The notes: generated from the sequence alone by a model not told the origin. Positions 37,901-48,072 are shown, numbered from the stretch's first letter. The stretch: 64,000 nucleotides of DNA from Verrucomicrobiota bacterium (GCA_009885995.1 VFJQ01000032.1:1-64000), one strand, 5' to 3'. Numbers and translations are program-made.

Positions 37901-39556
37901 ATGCGCCTCCCACTGCTCGCCGCCCTCGCCATTACCAGCACCTTCGCTGCGGAAATGCCGAAGCTCGACTTCGGCAGCGTGCGCGAGGAGCACCTCTTTA
38001 TTCCGATGCGCGATGGGAAGCGGCTGTCGGCTTACGTCTTCTTTCCGAAGGGCGAGGGGAAGTGGCCGGCGATCTTCGAGCAGCGGTATGCGGACATCAG
38101 CAGCGCGGGCTCGCGCAAGGCGGCGGCGAAGTTTGCCGAGGGCGGCTTTGTCATCGCGCTCGTGAACTACCGTGGCACGCACGAGAGCGAAGGCGTTTGG
38201 CGGGGGTATCGCGCGCTGCAATGGGGCGAACTGCGCGACGGCTACGACGTGTGCGAGTGGCTCGCGGCGCAGCCGTGGTGCACGGGGAAGATCGGCACTT
38301 ACGGCGGTTCGCAGGCGGGCTACGCGCAGAACTATCTCGCGGTCACGCAGCCGCCGCATCTCGTCGCGCAATACATGACCGACACGGGGCTGAGCTTGTA
38401 TCAGGAAGGCTATCGGATCGGCGGCGTCACGCGGCCGCAGCGGTTCATCGCCGGCGGGAAAGTCGCGCGCGATCCGAAGGATAACGACGCGCTGCTGCGC
38501 GAGTGGGACCAGCATCCGAACTTCGACGCTTACTGGCGCGACGAGGATGCGTCGGCGCACTTCGCGAAGATGAACGTGCCGTGTTTCACGATCGGCAGTT
38601 GGTATGACTTCATGGTGCAAGGCTCGGTCGCCAGCTTCATCGGCCGGCAGCAGCACGGCGGGGAGAAATCGCGCGGTGCGCAGCAGCTCATCCTCGGGCC
38701 GTGGCTGCACGGGGGCTATCCGAAGTCGAACAAGATCGGCGAACTCGTGTTCCCGGAGAATGCGTTCTTCGATGTCTATGCGCACATGACGAAGTGGTTC
38801 GAACACTTCCTCAAGGGCGAAGATAACGGCGCCGAGAAGGACGCGACCGTGTGCTATTACGTGATGGGTGCGGCGGGCGAGGCGGGTGCGCCGGGGAACG
38901 TGTGGCGCGAGGCGAAGGACTTCCCGCCGCGCGCGGAGAGCGCCTCGCTTTTCCTCCAGTCCGACGGCGTGCTGACGCGCACCGCGCCGAACGTCGCCAG
39001 CGCGAGCACGAGCTACGCGAGCGACCCGCGCCAGCCGATGAGCATCCCCGGCACGAGCTTCCCCGGTGCGAGGGATGCGCGGCCTTTCGAGGAGCAGAGC
39101 GAAGTGCGCACGTGGACGACTGAGCCGCTGCGCGAGCCGATGGAGTGGACCGGCGAGGTGAAGGCTGAGGTGTTTGTCAGCTCCACGGCGAAGGATACGG
39201 ATTTCATCCTGCGCGTGAGCGACGTGTATCCCGATGGGCGCTCGATGCTGCTGATGGATTACCCGCTGCGCGCGCGCTACCGCGACGGCTTCGAGAAGCA
39301 GGTGCTGCTCATGCCCGGCCAGCCCGCGAAGCTCGCATGGCACATCGGCTGGACGAGCATCGTCTTCAACCAAGGCCATCGCATCCGCGTGACGATAGCC
39401 AGCACCGGCGCGCCGCTCTATGAGCCGAACAGCCAGACTGGCGGGCCGCAGACGATCGACTGGATGAAGACGAGTATCGCTGCGATCAACACGATCTGGC
39501 ACGACACGGCGCACCCTTCGCGGATCGTGGTGCCGCTGATGAAAGCGGAGCGCTGA
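37901..39556 (+). CDS. CocE/NonD-type hydrolase (S15 family), exported
   Basis: The 551-residue protein has a signal peptide (RLPLLAALAITSTFA) and an alpha/beta-hydrolase core: HLFIPMRDGKRLSAYVFFP, RGTHESEGVW, and the nucleophile in TYGGSQAGYAQN (GxSxG). A C-terminal jelly-roll domain (EVKAEVFVSSTAKDTDFI, FEKQVLLMPGQPAKLAWH) completes the X-Pro dipeptidyl-peptidase/cocaine esterase fold. It hydrolyses an ester or an amide, probably in the periplasm. The substrate cannot be inferred. The C-terminus lies 15 bases from the convergent sugar-dehydrogenase-like gene. Confidence 0.85.
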   Translation: MRLPLLAALAITSTFAAEMPKLDFGSVREEHLFIPMRDGKRLSAYVFFPKGEGKWPAIFEQRYADISSAGSRKAAAKFAEGGFVIALVNYRGTHESEGVWRGYRALQWGELRDGYDVCEWLAAQPWCTGKIGTYGGSQAGYAQNYLAVTQPPHLVAQYMTDTGLSLYQEGYRIGGVTRPQRFIAGGKVARDPKDNDALLREWDQHPNFDAYWRDEDASAHFAKMNVPCFTIGSWYDFMVQGSVASFIGRQQHGGEKSRGAQQLILGPWLHGGYPKSNKIGELVFPENAFFDVYAHMTKWFEHFLKGEDNGAEKDATVCYYVMGAAGEAGAPGNVWREAKDFPPRAESASLFLQSDGVLTRTAPNVASASTSYASDPRQPMSIPGTSFPGARDARPFEEQSEVRTWTTEPLREPMEWTGEVKAEVFVSSTAKDTDFILRVSDVYPDGRSMLLMDYPLRARYRDGFEKQVLLMPGQPAKLAWHIGWTSIVFNQGHRIRVTIASTGAPLYEPNSQTGGPQTIDWMKTSIAAINTIWHDTAHPSRIVVPLMKAER

Positions 39557-39571
39557 CTCGCAGGAGCGGCT

Positions 39572-42118
39572 TCAGTTGTTCTGCACGGTCACGGTCACGC
39601 TCGCTTCGCCGGTCTGGCCGGCGTCGTCGGTGACGACGATGCGGAGGGTGTGGGGGCCGTCGGCGAGGGCGGTCGTGTCGAAGAGGTTGTGCGCACCGTG
39701 GAGGTGATAGTGGGCGTCGCGGTTCGGGTCGGTGAACACGAGTTGGTCGTCGATGAAGAACTCAGCTTTCACCGTGCCGTAATCGTCGAGGCTGCCGCCG
39801 AAAAACTCGGCGTTCGTGCCGGAGACGATGTCGCCTTCCTGCGGGCTGATGATGAAGGCGACGGGGGCGACGTCGCCGCTCACGGTGAGGGTGAAGGTCT
39901 GGTCGGTCGCGCCGCGTGGGTTCGTGGCGCGGATAGTGACGGGGAAGTCACCGCTCGCGGGCGGTGTCCACGCGAGGGCACCGGTGGCGGGGTCGATCGT
40001 CATGCCGGCGGGAGCGGCGGCGAGCGTGAAGATGGGCGCGGGGAGGGCGCGGACTTCGGGCGTGTAGCTATAGGGCAGGGCGACGACGGTTTGCTGCTTT
40101 GGCGTGCTGGTGAAGAGCGGGCGGATCGGGTCGTTGTCGTGGACGGCGACGGTGATTTCGCGGTCGAGATAGCCGGCGGCGCGGACGACATAGCTGACGG
40201 TTTCGTCGTCGCGGTTGGCGTCTTGCAAGCCGCGGAGGGTGACGCGCTGCGGGAGGTTCCAGTTGCGCGGGGTGAAACGCATCAGCACGCCGCGGATAGG
40301 CACGGTGCGGCGACGGGGGCCGGAGACTTTGCGCAAGCGGACGAGCACGGCCTTCGCTGGGGCGGCGGGCAGCGCGACGGTGAAGCTGGCGACGCGGCCT
40401 TCGGTGACATCGAGCGTGTTAGTCGAGACGATGAGCGGCGGGAGGTTTTGATCGGTGGCGGTCGCGGTGACTGTCACCGGTTCGGTGCCGGGTGCGGTGA
40501 GGGTGAAGGTGGCCGCATCGTCGTCGGTGTCGTCGTCGGTCGCAGCGGCGAGCGTGATGGTCTGCGGCTGGTCCCAGTCGGCGGGGGTGAAGGTGAACGC
40601 CGCGGCGCTCTGCACGTCGATGTCGGCGGGCAGGCCGGTCTTGTGGATCTGCACGGTCACCGGCTCGGCAGGCGCGGCGCCGAGGCGCAGGGTGAAGCTG
40701 GCTTTTCCGCCCTCGGTCATCGCGAGTGCGGTGGTGGAGGCGATGAGGCCGGGCGTGCCGGTGAAGGCGACGCGGCGGACTTCACCGCTGGCGATGTCGG
40801 TGTAGTAGAGCGCGCCGTCGGGGCCGACGGCGACGTCGGTGGGGCCGCCGAGGTCGTCGATGAAGCGTGTGATTTCCTGCGGTCGGCCGTCGGGGGCGAT
40901 GCGGGCGCGCATGATCGAGCCGAGCACGTAGTCGGCATAGAAGAAGTTGCCGGCATACGCGGCGGGGAAGGCGGTGCTGTCGTAAAAACAGCCGCCGGTG
41001 ATGGAGCCGCCTTGCACAAGCGCGTCTGCGTGGCCGCCGCTGCCGCCGAGCGTGCTGCCCGGAGCGGGCGCGGTGAAGGTGCTTGAGGATGGCACCGAAT
41101 CGACGGTGTAAGTGCCGTCGAGCGTGCCGGTGTCCGTGAGCACGAGGGCCTGGCCGACGCGATACGCGTGTGCGCTCGTGGTCGTGACGGTGATTTTTCC
41201 GCCCGAGCGCAGGGAACTGGCGATCGTGCGGTCGAGCGCGCCGCCGCCGAAGTAGCCCGTCTTGTATTGGATGACCGGGCGGATGCACGGCCGCGGGAAG
41301 GGCGTCGTGTAACGCGGGTTGGCGGGCTGGTTTCCCTCGAAGTCGTCGTAGCCGCCGTCGTCGCCGCGTCGGACGATGAAGACCTGCTCGTAGCCGCTGG
41401 TCGTGCGCGGCTCGGTCTGGCCCTCGGGGGTGGAGCCGACGACGTTTAGCCACAACTCGCCGCTGCCGGGGCGGAAGGTGAGCGTGAACGGATTCCGAAA
41501 GCCGGTCGCCCAGATGTAGTCGTTGTTCGGCCCGGTGCCGTCGGCGAAGGGATTGTCCACGGGGACGGTGCCGTCCTTGTTGGAGCGGCCGACTTTCGCG
41601 GCGAGCGAGGTGAGATTGCCGTCCACGCCGCGCTTGGCGCCGTTGTCGCCGATGGCCCAGTAGAGCTTGCCGTCGGGGCCGAAGCCGAGCGCGCCGCCGT
41701 CGTGGTTCGCGCCGAGAGTGGGGAGGCCGGTGAGGATATTCGTGCGCTGCGTGCCAGTGCTGTCCTGGTCGGTAAAGCGGACGATCCGCTGCTCGGAGGC
41801 GCTGACGGTGACGAAGACGTAGACGAAGCGGTTGGTCGCGTAGTCGGGGTCGAAGGCGAGGCCGAGCACGCCGCACTCGCTGGCGGTGTAGAGGCTCGGG
41901 AAGGTGGCGAAGAGCGCGGGGCGGCGCACGCCATTCTCGATCACGGCGATCCCGGAGGTTTTCAGGGAAACGAAGAGCCGGTTCGAGCCGTCGGGCGCCC
42001 AGGCGATGCAGGTGGGTTGGTTGAGCCCGGCGGCGAAGGGCGAATCCGCAAAGTCCGTCTCCAGCGGCGTGCCTGCGAGGCAGGTCGAGGCGAGCAGGAG
42101 GAGGAGCAGGCGCTTCAT
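39572..42118 (-). CDS. Secreted glucose/sorbosone dehydrogenase-like protein with beta-domains
   Basis: The 848-residue protein has a signal peptide (RLLLLLLASTCLAG). A six-bladed propeller of the PQQ-dependent glucose/sorbosone dehydrogenase type spans about 25-480 (NQPTCIAWAPDGSNRLFVS, GVLGLAFDPDYATNRFVYV, HDGGALGFGPDGKLYWAIGD, WATGFRNPFTLTFRPGSG). Two Calx-beta-like repeats follow (TTALAMTEGGKASFTLRL and TNTLDVTEGRVASFTVAL), then a putative-Ig and a cadherin-like domain near the C-terminus. An insertion (ASSLRSGGKITVTTTSAH) interrupts the propeller. Whether PQQ is bound is not clear; the protein could be a binding propeller. Confidence 0.75.
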   Translation of the reverse strand: MKRLLLLLLASTCLAGTPLETDFADSPFAAGLNQPTCIAWAPDGSNRLFVSLKTSGIAVIENGVRRPALFATFPSLYTASECGVLGLAFDPDYATNRFVYVFVTVSASEQRIVRFTDQDSTGTQRTNILTGLPTLGANHDGGALGFGPDGKLYWAIGDNGAKRGVDGNLTSLAAKVGRSNKDGTVPVDNPFADGTGPNNDYIWATGFRNPFTLTFRPGSGELWLNVVGSTPEGQTEPRTTSGYEQVFIVRRGDDGGYDDFEGNQPANPRYTTPFPRPCIRPVIQYKTGYFGGGALDRTIASSLRSGGKITVTTTSAHAYRVGQALVLTDTGTLDGTYTVDSVPSSSTFTAPAPGSTLGGSGGHADALVQGGSITGGCFYDSTAFPAAYAGNFFYADYVLGSIMRARIAPDGRPQEITRFIDDLGGPTDVAVGPDGALYYTDIASGEVRRVAFTGTPGLIASTTALAMTEGGKASFTLRLGAAPAEPVTVQIHKTGLPADIDVQSAAAFTFTPADWDQPQTITLAAATDDDTDDDAATFTLTAPGTEPVTVTATATDQNLPPLIVSTNTLDVTEGRVASFTVALPAAPAKAVLVRLRKVSGPRRRTVPIRGVLMRFTPRNWNLPQRVTLRGLQDANRDDETVSYVVRAAGYLDREITVAVHDNDPIRPLFTSTPKQQTVVALPYSYTPEVRALPAPIFTLAAAPAGMTIDPATGALAWTPPASGDFPVTIRATNPRGATDQTFTLTVSGDVAPVAFIISPQEGDIVSGTNAEFFGGSLDDYGTVKAEFFIDDQLVFTDPNRDAHYHLHGAHNLFDTTALADGPHTLRIVVTDDAGQTGEASVTVTVQNN

Positions 42119-42273
42119 ACGACGGCGGCAACCAAGCACACGCTGCCCGCTTACTCCAGTGCAGGGGCGTGGCGCGATCGGGCCTGTGTCCCCGCAGGCA
42201 GCCGCCCATTTCGGCGTCAAAGAAACGATTGCCGGAAAGGTAGAGGAGTCGAACATTTCCGACTCTTTTGACC

Positions 42274-44727
42274 ATGCGCACAACTCCCTATTTTCTCATC
42301 CTCGCCGCAGGTGCCTTTCAGGCATTTGGCGCGATCGAAGCCTCCAAACCTTTCGAGGTTTTCCCGGGCGAGGTGAATCTGACGACCGTCCGCGATCGGC
42401 AGTCGATCGTGGTGCGGACGACGGATCCGATCGGGGTGCAGCGCGATGTGACGGCGGAGGCGAAATTCACGCTGATTGATCCGGCCAAGGCGAAGATCGA
42501 GAAGGGCGTGGTGACGCCGCTCCTCGATGGCGAGACGAAGCTGAAAGTGGAGTGGAACGGCCAGAGCGCCGAGGTGCCGGTGGTGGTGAAGGACGCAAAG
42601 GTCGATCCGCCGATCTCGTTTCGGCGCGATGTGATGCCGGTCTTCATGACGGCGGGGTGCAATGCGGGCGGCTGCCACGGGGCATCGCGCGGCAAGGATG
42701 GGTTCATGCTTTCGCTCTTCGGCTACGATCCGGAGGGGGATTACTTCCGCCTCACGCGCCAGCAGGTGGGCCGGCGCATCAATCTCGCGCTGCCGGAGGA
42801 ATCGATGCTGATCACGAAGAACATCGGCACCGCGCCGCACACCGGCGGCAAGGTTTTCACCAAGGACAGCGAGATGTGCCAGACGCTGCTGCGCTGGCTG
42901 GATGCGGGTGCGCCGAATGACCCGCTGGGCAAGGACGGCAAGCCGCGTTCATCCGATAGCGCCGACTGCACGAGTATTGAGATCCTGCCGAAGTCGCTGC
43001 TGCTCGAGGGGCCGGGGAACAAGTTCAAGATCTCGGTGCGGGCGCACTTCGCGGACGGGACGGATCGGGACATCACGTCGATGTCGCTTTTTATGACGAG
43101 CAACGAGTCGAGCGCGAAGATCGAGAAGGACGGCACGATCGTGACCGGCCAGCGCGGGGAGGCGTTTGTGCTGGCACGCTACGATGTGCATTCGGTCGGT
43201 TGCGCGGTGAGCGTGGTGCCGAAGGGGCTCAAATACGAGTGGCCCAACGTCGAGGAGAAGAACTGGATGGACGGGCTCGTCCACAACAAGCTCAAGGCGT
43301 TGCGGATGCTTCCGAGCGGGCTGTGCGACGATGAAACGTTCCTGCGCCGCGCGCAGATCGACCTCGTGGGGATGCTGCCGACGGCGGCGGACGTGAAGAA
43401 ATTCGTGGCCGACCAGGATCCGCAGAAGCGCGTGAAGAAGATCGACGAACTCATCAGCGAGGAAGGCTTCGTGGATATGTGGTCGCTGAAGTGGAGCGAA
43501 CTGCTCCAACTCCGCAGCGGGCAGAACGTGAACGAGGGCAGCTACAAGGCGGTGGTGAACTACTACAACTGGGTGCGCGAGCGGCTGAGTAAGAACGTGC
43601 CGATGAACAAGGTTGCGGCCGAACTGATCAGCGCGAGCGGATCGAACCTCGAGAACCCGGCGGCGAATTATTACCAACTCGAGACCGATCCGCTGAAGCT
43701 CGCGGAAGACACGGCGCAGGCCTTCTTCGGCACACGCATCCAGTGCGCGCAGTGCCACAATCACCCGTTCGATCGCTGGACGATGTCCGATTACCGCGGC
43801 TTCGTTTCCTTCTTTACGCAGATCGGGCGCAAGCAGGGTGAGGATCCGCGAGAGCGCATCATCTTCAACAGCGGCGGCGGCGACGCGCGGCATCCGGTGA
43901 CGAATGAAGTCATCCCGCCGAAGTTCCTCGGTGGAGAAAAGCCGGACTGCACGGGCAAGGACCGCCGACAGGTGCTCGCCGAGTGGATCGCGGCACCGGA
44001 GAATCCTTATTTCCCGCGCCACCTCGCGAACCTGATCTGGGCGCAATACATGGGCCGCGGCATCGTCGAGCCCGTGGATGACGTGCGCATCTCGAACCCG
44101 CCGTCGAACCAGGATCTGCTCGACGCGGTCGCGAAGAAGATCGTCGAATACAACTTCGACCTGAAGAAGATCGTCCGCGACGTCTGCACGAGCCGCACCT
44201 ACCAGCTCACCACGCGGCCCAACGACACGAACTCGCTCGACGATCGCAACTTCGCCAAGGCGACCATCCGCCGCATGCGCGCGGAGGTGATGCTCGACTG
44301 CATCACACAGGTCACCGAGACGCAGGATAAGTTCCGCGGCTTGCCGCTCGGCGGCCGCGCCGTGCAGGTGCCGGATGGCCGCACGACCGACTATTTCCTC
44401 ACCACGTTCGGGCGCACCGATCGCCTCGTGATTTGCAGCCGGGAGGAAAGCGGGCCGACGCTCTCGCAGGCGCTGCACCTCATCAATGGCGTGACCGTCG
44501 AGCAGAAGATCGCGCAGGGCGGGGTGATCAAGAAGCTCATCGACCAGAAGCTCTCGTCCCGCGAGATCACCGCGGAGCTGTATCTGCGCTGCTTTGGCCG
44601 CCAACCGACCGACCAGGAACTCGTGAAACTCGAGCAGCACTGGGGCGTCACCGAGGAGCAGCCGAAAGTTTATACCGACATTTTCTGGGCGCTGATGAAC
44701 GCCAAGGAATTCATGTTCAACCACTGA
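42274..44727 (+). CDS. DUF1549/DUF1553 cytochrome-type protein (PSCyt2/PSD1)
   Basis: The 817-residue exported protein has a signal peptide (YFLILAAGAFQAFG), a beta-sandwich of the bacterial Ig-like type (VTPLLDGETKLKVEWNG), and a heme-like motif CNAGGCHG at about 128. The DUF1549 domain (about 325-530) contains the CAQCHNHPFDRW motif. The DUF1553 domain (from about 550) contains NPYFPRHLANLIWAQYMGRG and SRTYQLTTRPND. These proteins are abundant in Planctomycetota and Verrucomicrobiota and are presumed periplasmic redox or hydrolase components; their reaction is unknown. The next gene, starting three bases after the stop, encodes a matching PSCyt1 protein. Confidence 0.88.
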   Translation: MRTTPYFLILAAGAFQAFGAIEASKPFEVFPGEVNLTTVRDRQSIVVRTTDPIGVQRDVTAEAKFTLIDPAKAKIEKGVVTPLLDGETKLKVEWNGQSAEVPVVVKDAKVDPPISFRRDVMPVFMTAGCNAGGCHGASRGKDGFMLSLFGYDPEGDYFRLTRQQVGRRINLALPEESMLITKNIGTAPHTGGKVFTKDSEMCQTLLRWLDAGAPNDPLGKDGKPRSSDSADCTSIEILPKSLLLEGPGNKFKISVRAHFADGTDRDITSMSLFMTSNESSAKIEKDGTIVTGQRGEAFVLARYDVHSVGCAVSVVPKGLKYEWPNVEEKNWMDGLVHNKLKALRMLPSGLCDDETFLRRAQIDLVGMLPTAADVKKFVADQDPQKRVKKIDELISEEGFVDMWSLKWSELLQLRSGQNVNEGSYKAVVNYYNWVRERLSKNVPMNKVAAELISASGSNLENPAANYYQLETDPLKLAEDTAQAFFGTRIQCAQCHNHPFDRWTMSDYRGFVSFFTQIGRKQGEDPRERIIFNSGGGDARHPVTNEVIPPKFLGGEKPDCTGKDRRQVLAEWIAAPENPYFPRHLANLIWAQYMGRGIVEPVDDVRISNPPSNQDLLDAVAKKIVEYNFDLKKIVRDVCTSRTYQLTTRPNDTNSLDDRNFAKATIRRMRAEVMLDCITQVTETQDKFRGLPLGGRAVQVPDGRTTDYFLTTFGRTDRLVICSREESGPTLSQALHLINGVTVEQKIAQGGVIKKLIDQKLSSREITAELYLRCFGRQPTDQELVKLEQHWGVTEEQPKVYTDIFWALMNAKEFMFNH

Positions 44728-44730
44728 TCC

Positions 44731-47700
44731 GTGAAGAAAACCGTCCTTTCCCTCTCCATCGTCGCGCTCGTCGCGCCGGCGGTCGCGCAAGACAAGGTGA
44801 CCTACGTCGATCACGTCCTGCCGATCTTCCGCAACGCGTGCAACAACTGCCACAACCCGGACAAGAAGAAGGCCGGGCTCGACCTCACGACCTACGGCGC
44901 CACGATGGCCGGGAGCGAGAATGGGCCGGTGCTCAAGCCGGGGCAGGCGGATGGGTCGCTGATTTTCAAAGTCTGCGCGCAGACCGAGGAGCCGAAGATG
45001 CCGCCGAAAGGCGACAAACTCACCGACGCTGAACTCGCACTCCTAAAGAACTGGATCGCCGGCTTTGCGCTCGAGACTTCGAGCAGCAAACCTGCCGCGG
45101 CGCAGAACCAGGTGACGCTCGCGGCCGTCTCGCTGACGAAGCCCGATGGCCCGCCGCCGATGCCGGGCGATCTGCCGCTGGAGCCCTTCGTTCGGCCCAA
45201 GGCGAACACTGCGGTGACCGCGCTGGCGGTGAGTCCGTGGGCGCCGCTCGTAGCGATCGGCGGGCAGAAACAGGTCACGCTTTACAACACTGAGACGCTG
45301 CGCCCGGTGGGAGTGCTGCCGTTCCCTGAAGGGTTTCCGACCGTCCTCAAATTCAGCCGCAACGGGCAACTGCTCATGATCGGCGGCGGGCTCGGCGGCA
45401 AGTCGGGCAAAGTGACGCTGTGGAATGTGCTGACAGGCCAGCGCGTCGGTTCGGTGGGCGAGGAAGTCGATCAGGTGCTCGCCGCGGATGTGAGCCCGGA
45501 CCACGCGCACGTCGCGCTCGGCGGGCCGAACAAGGTGCTCAAGATTTACTCCACCAAGGATGGCAAGCTCCTCCATATGCTGAAAAGGCACACTGAATGG
45601 GTGACCGCCGTCAGCTTCTCGCCCGACGGCAGATACCTCGCGAGCGGCGACCGCAACGGGGGCATCATGATCTGGGAGGGCGCGACCGGTAAGGAATACA
45701 GCTCGCTGCCCGGCCACAAGCAGGCCGTGACCGCGCTGGCCTTCATGCCCGGCGTGCTCGCGAGCGCCAGCAGCGAGGGGAAGGTGACGATCTGGGACGT
45801 GAAAGAGACCAAGGAAGTTCGCTCGTGGAATCCGCACAATGGCGGCGTGGAATGGATCGACTTCACGCCCGATGGCCGCCTCGTCTCGTGCGGCCGGGAC
45901 AAGGTCGCGAAGATTTGGGACCAGACTGGGAAGCAACTCGGCGGGAGCCCGGTGCTCGCCGACATCGCCATCCGCGTGGGCTTGAGCAATGACCGCATCA
46001 TCGCCGCCGACTGGGCCGGGAAGATTCAGGTCTGCAAGGCGGACGGAGCGCCGCTGGGCGAACTCGCCGCGAATCCGACGCCGATCGCCGATCAACTTGT
46101 CGCTGCCGAGAAGAGCCTCGCCGATGCCAAGGCCGTGCTGCCCGGCGCGCAACAGGCAGTCGCTGCCGCGGAGCAAAAAGTGAAAGCGGAGAAGGAAGCC
46201 GCCGAGGCAAAGCGCAAAGCCGATTTGGCGGCATCGCAGAAATTGCAGGACGATGCGCAGAAGGCGATCGAAGCCGCGAAGGCGCAGGTCGCTGTCGCGG
46301 AGAAGCGTTTCGCCGACGCGCGTGCGCGGGTTGAGCCACTGAAGGCCGCGAGCGAGACCGCACGTCAGGCCGCCGAAGCCGCAAAGAAGCTCGTCGCGGA
46401 AAAGAAAGCCGCGAATGCGCCTGACCTCGCGACTGCCGAGATGGACGTCGCTGCGAAAGTGGCCGTGAGTGACGAAGCCACGAAGAATTTTACCGCGAGC
46501 CAAAGTGCGATCGGCGCTGCCGAGGCGGAACTCGGCAAGGCGAAGGGCGAAGCGGCGAAGACGATCGCGCCGTCGGAAAAGACGATCGGCGAAGCGAAGC
46601 TGCGCATCGCGGAGCTGAGCCCGCCGTTGGATGCGCCGAGAGTCGATGCGGGGCAGGTCGCCGCGCTGACGAAGAAACTCGATGGATTCAATGCTGAGAT
46701 GGCGAAGCGTCGCGATGCCCGCGGCAAAACAAAGGAGGGGACGCCTGAATACAAGAAAGCCGACGAACTGGTGCAGGGCCTCAAGCCGGAGGTCGCCAAA
46801 GCTGAGCAGGAACTCGCCGAGGCGAAAAAGCCGCACGTCATCCCGATGGGCTCGGAGTTGGAATTCGCCAAGGTGAAAGCCGCGCTGGATCAGGCGAATG
46901 CTGTGGTCGCAAATGCGGCGTCGATGGCTGAGCACTGGCGCCGCGCGCAGGCGTTCATGGGCGTGCATCGGGCGGAGAGCAGCTTTGTGGAATTGAAGGG
47001 GAAACACGATGGGCTGATCGCGACGGCGAAGGACGCTTTCCGCGGGGTCGAAATGGTCCGCGCGCAGATCGCTACGCTCGACAACAACATCGCGGAGGCG
47101 CCGGCCAAAATCGCGAAGACCGAGGCGGACGCAGCCGAGACGGCGAAGGCGCTCGATGTTGCCGACAAGGCCAACACGGTGGCGACGGCCTCGGCGAAGG
47201 AGAAGGAAGCGGCGGCGGCCGTGGATCCGAAGGCTGTCGAGGGCGAGATCGCGGCGGCGCAGAAGAAGCACGACGGGATCGTGCCCGAACTGAACAAGCG
47301 CAAGGAAGCCGCTGCGAAGACCGCCGAGAACACGCCGGAGCGGGAGAAGGCGAACGCGGAAGTGACCACGTTTGAAAAACAGGTGGCTGATGCGGCCAAA
47401 GTCGTCGCTGATGCGAAGGCGAAACTCGCCGACGCTCAAGCCAAGCGCGCCGCGCTGACTGCCGCGCAGGAGGCGCAGAAGAAAGCGCAGGAAGCCGAGA
47501 GCGCGGCCCACGACAAGAATCTCGCCGCTCAACGTGCGCTCGCGAAGCTCAAGCAAACCGCCGAGGCCGAAACGAAGCAGCTCGCTGAGCTGCGCGCGAA
47601 GGAGCCGAAGATGGCGCAGGACGCCGCTGTGGCGAAGACGAAGGCCGAGCAGGAAGCCGCCGTCATCGCGAAGCAGCTCGATCCCGCCCGTGAGCAGGCG

Positions 47701-47760
47701 ACGAAGGTGCGCGCGGACTTCGAAGCGAAGTGGCGCCCGAACAAGCAGGCGTCGAACTGA
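44731..47760 (+). CDS. PSCyt1-WD40 protein with a long coiled coil
   Basis: The 1,009-residue protein begins at GTG and has a signal peptide (VLSLSIVALVAPAVA). It has a c-type heme site CNNCH at about 36-40, with the PSCyt1 context RNACNNCHNPDKKKAGLDLTTY. A WD40 propeller follows at about 160-440 (RHTEWVTAVSFSPDGRYLASG, GHKQAVTALAFMPGVLASA). From about 450 to 1,000 it is almost entirely Ala/Lys/Glu-rich coiled coil (AEKSLADAKAVLPGAQQA, AAQKKHDGIVPELNKRKEA). It is cotranscribed with the DUF1549/1553 gene. The heme group could receive electrons while the propeller binds the partner; this is inference. The coiled coil is longer than in the PSCyt1-WD40 proteins I know. Confidence 0.85.
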   Translation: MKKTVLSLSIVALVAPAVAQDKVTYVDHVLPIFRNACNNCHNPDKKKAGLDLTTYGATMAGSENGPVLKPGQADGSLIFKVCAQTEEPKMPPKGDKLTDAELALLKNWIAGFALETSSSKPAAAQNQVTLAAVSLTKPDGPPPMPGDLPLEPFVRPKANTAVTALAVSPWAPLVAIGGQKQVTLYNTETLRPVGVLPFPEGFPTVLKFSRNGQLLMIGGGLGGKSGKVTLWNVLTGQRVGSVGEEVDQVLAADVSPDHAHVALGGPNKVLKIYSTKDGKLLHMLKRHTEWVTAVSFSPDGRYLASGDRNGGIMIWEGATGKEYSSLPGHKQAVTALAFMPGVLASASSEGKVTIWDVKETKEVRSWNPHNGGVEWIDFTPDGRLVSCGRDKVAKIWDQTGKQLGGSPVLADIAIRVGLSNDRIIAADWAGKIQVCKADGAPLGELAANPTPIADQLVAAEKSLADAKAVLPGAQQAVAAAEQKVKAEKEAAEAKRKADLAASQKLQDDAQKAIEAAKAQVAVAEKRFADARARVEPLKAASETARQAAEAAKKLVAEKKAANAPDLATAEMDVAAKVAVSDEATKNFTASQSAIGAAEAELGKAKGEAAKTIAPSEKTIGEAKLRIAELSPPLDAPRVDAGQVAALTKKLDGFNAEMAKRRDARGKTKEGTPEYKKADELVQGLKPEVAKAEQELAEAKKPHVIPMGSELEFAKVKAALDQANAVVANAASMAEHWRRAQAFMGVHRAESSFVELKGKHDGLIATAKDAFRGVEMVRAQIATLDNNIAEAPAKIAKTEADAAETAKALDVADKANTVATASAKEKEAAAAVDPKAVEGEIAAAQKKHDGIVPELNKRKEAAAKTAENTPEREKANAEVTTFEKQVADAAKVVADAKAKLADAQAKRAALTAAQEAQKKAQEAESAAHDKNLAAQRALAKLKQTAEAETKQLAELRAKEPKMAQDAAVAKTKAEQEAAVIAKQLDPAREQATKVRADFEAKWRPNKQASN

Positions 47761-47766
47761 CGTTCG

Positions 47767-48072
47767 CTACTTTCGCTGGGTGTCGATCTGCGGTTTGAAG
47801 CCGCGCGGTTTGCTCGCGATCCACGCGGCGAACTTTGCGACCTCGGGATGCGCGCGCAGCGACTCGACGGTGCGGTATTCGCGCTCGAGTTCCTTCTCGG
47901 TGAGCACGGCGTGAATTTGCGAGTGACACGGGCGGCAAATGCCAACGGTCGCTTTCACCACGATGCGATCGAACTCACGCTTGTTGTGTTTGTTCGCGTG
48001 GCGGGTGCGCGGGATGAGGTGATGCCGCGTGAGCGTTTCCGTGCGTCCGCAGATCGCACAGGAGTCCGTCAT
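47767..48072 (-). CDS. Small HNH-type zinc-binding protein
   Basis: The 101-residue protein carries CAICGRTETLTRHHLIPRT, a zinc-binding CxxC followed by HHLIPR, and CRPCHSQIH. This is the HNH endonuclease pattern, with the first catalytic histidine in HH and the second CxxCH completing the fold. HNH proteins cut DNA or RNA, and small stand-alone ones are often of unknown role. It is convergent with the PSCyt1 gene. It lies downstream of the oxidoreductase gene on the same strand, with a hairpin between. Confidence 0.75.
   Translation of the reverse strand: MTDSCAICGRTETLTRHHLIPRTRHANKHNKREFDRIVVKATVGICRPCHSQIHAVLTEKELEREYRTVESLRAHPEVAKFAAWIASKPRGFKPQIDTQRK

Noticed and set aside
42949-44853. 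A 634-codon minus-strand frame under the DUF1549/1553 gene
   Set aside because: Antisense of a strongly conserved gene; no signal or domain in the translation.
45043-47556. An 837-codon minus-strand frame under the PSCyt1-WD40 gene
   Set aside because: The sense strand carries heme, WD40 and coiled-coil signatures. The antisense frame is Leu/Arg-rich with no recognisable fold.
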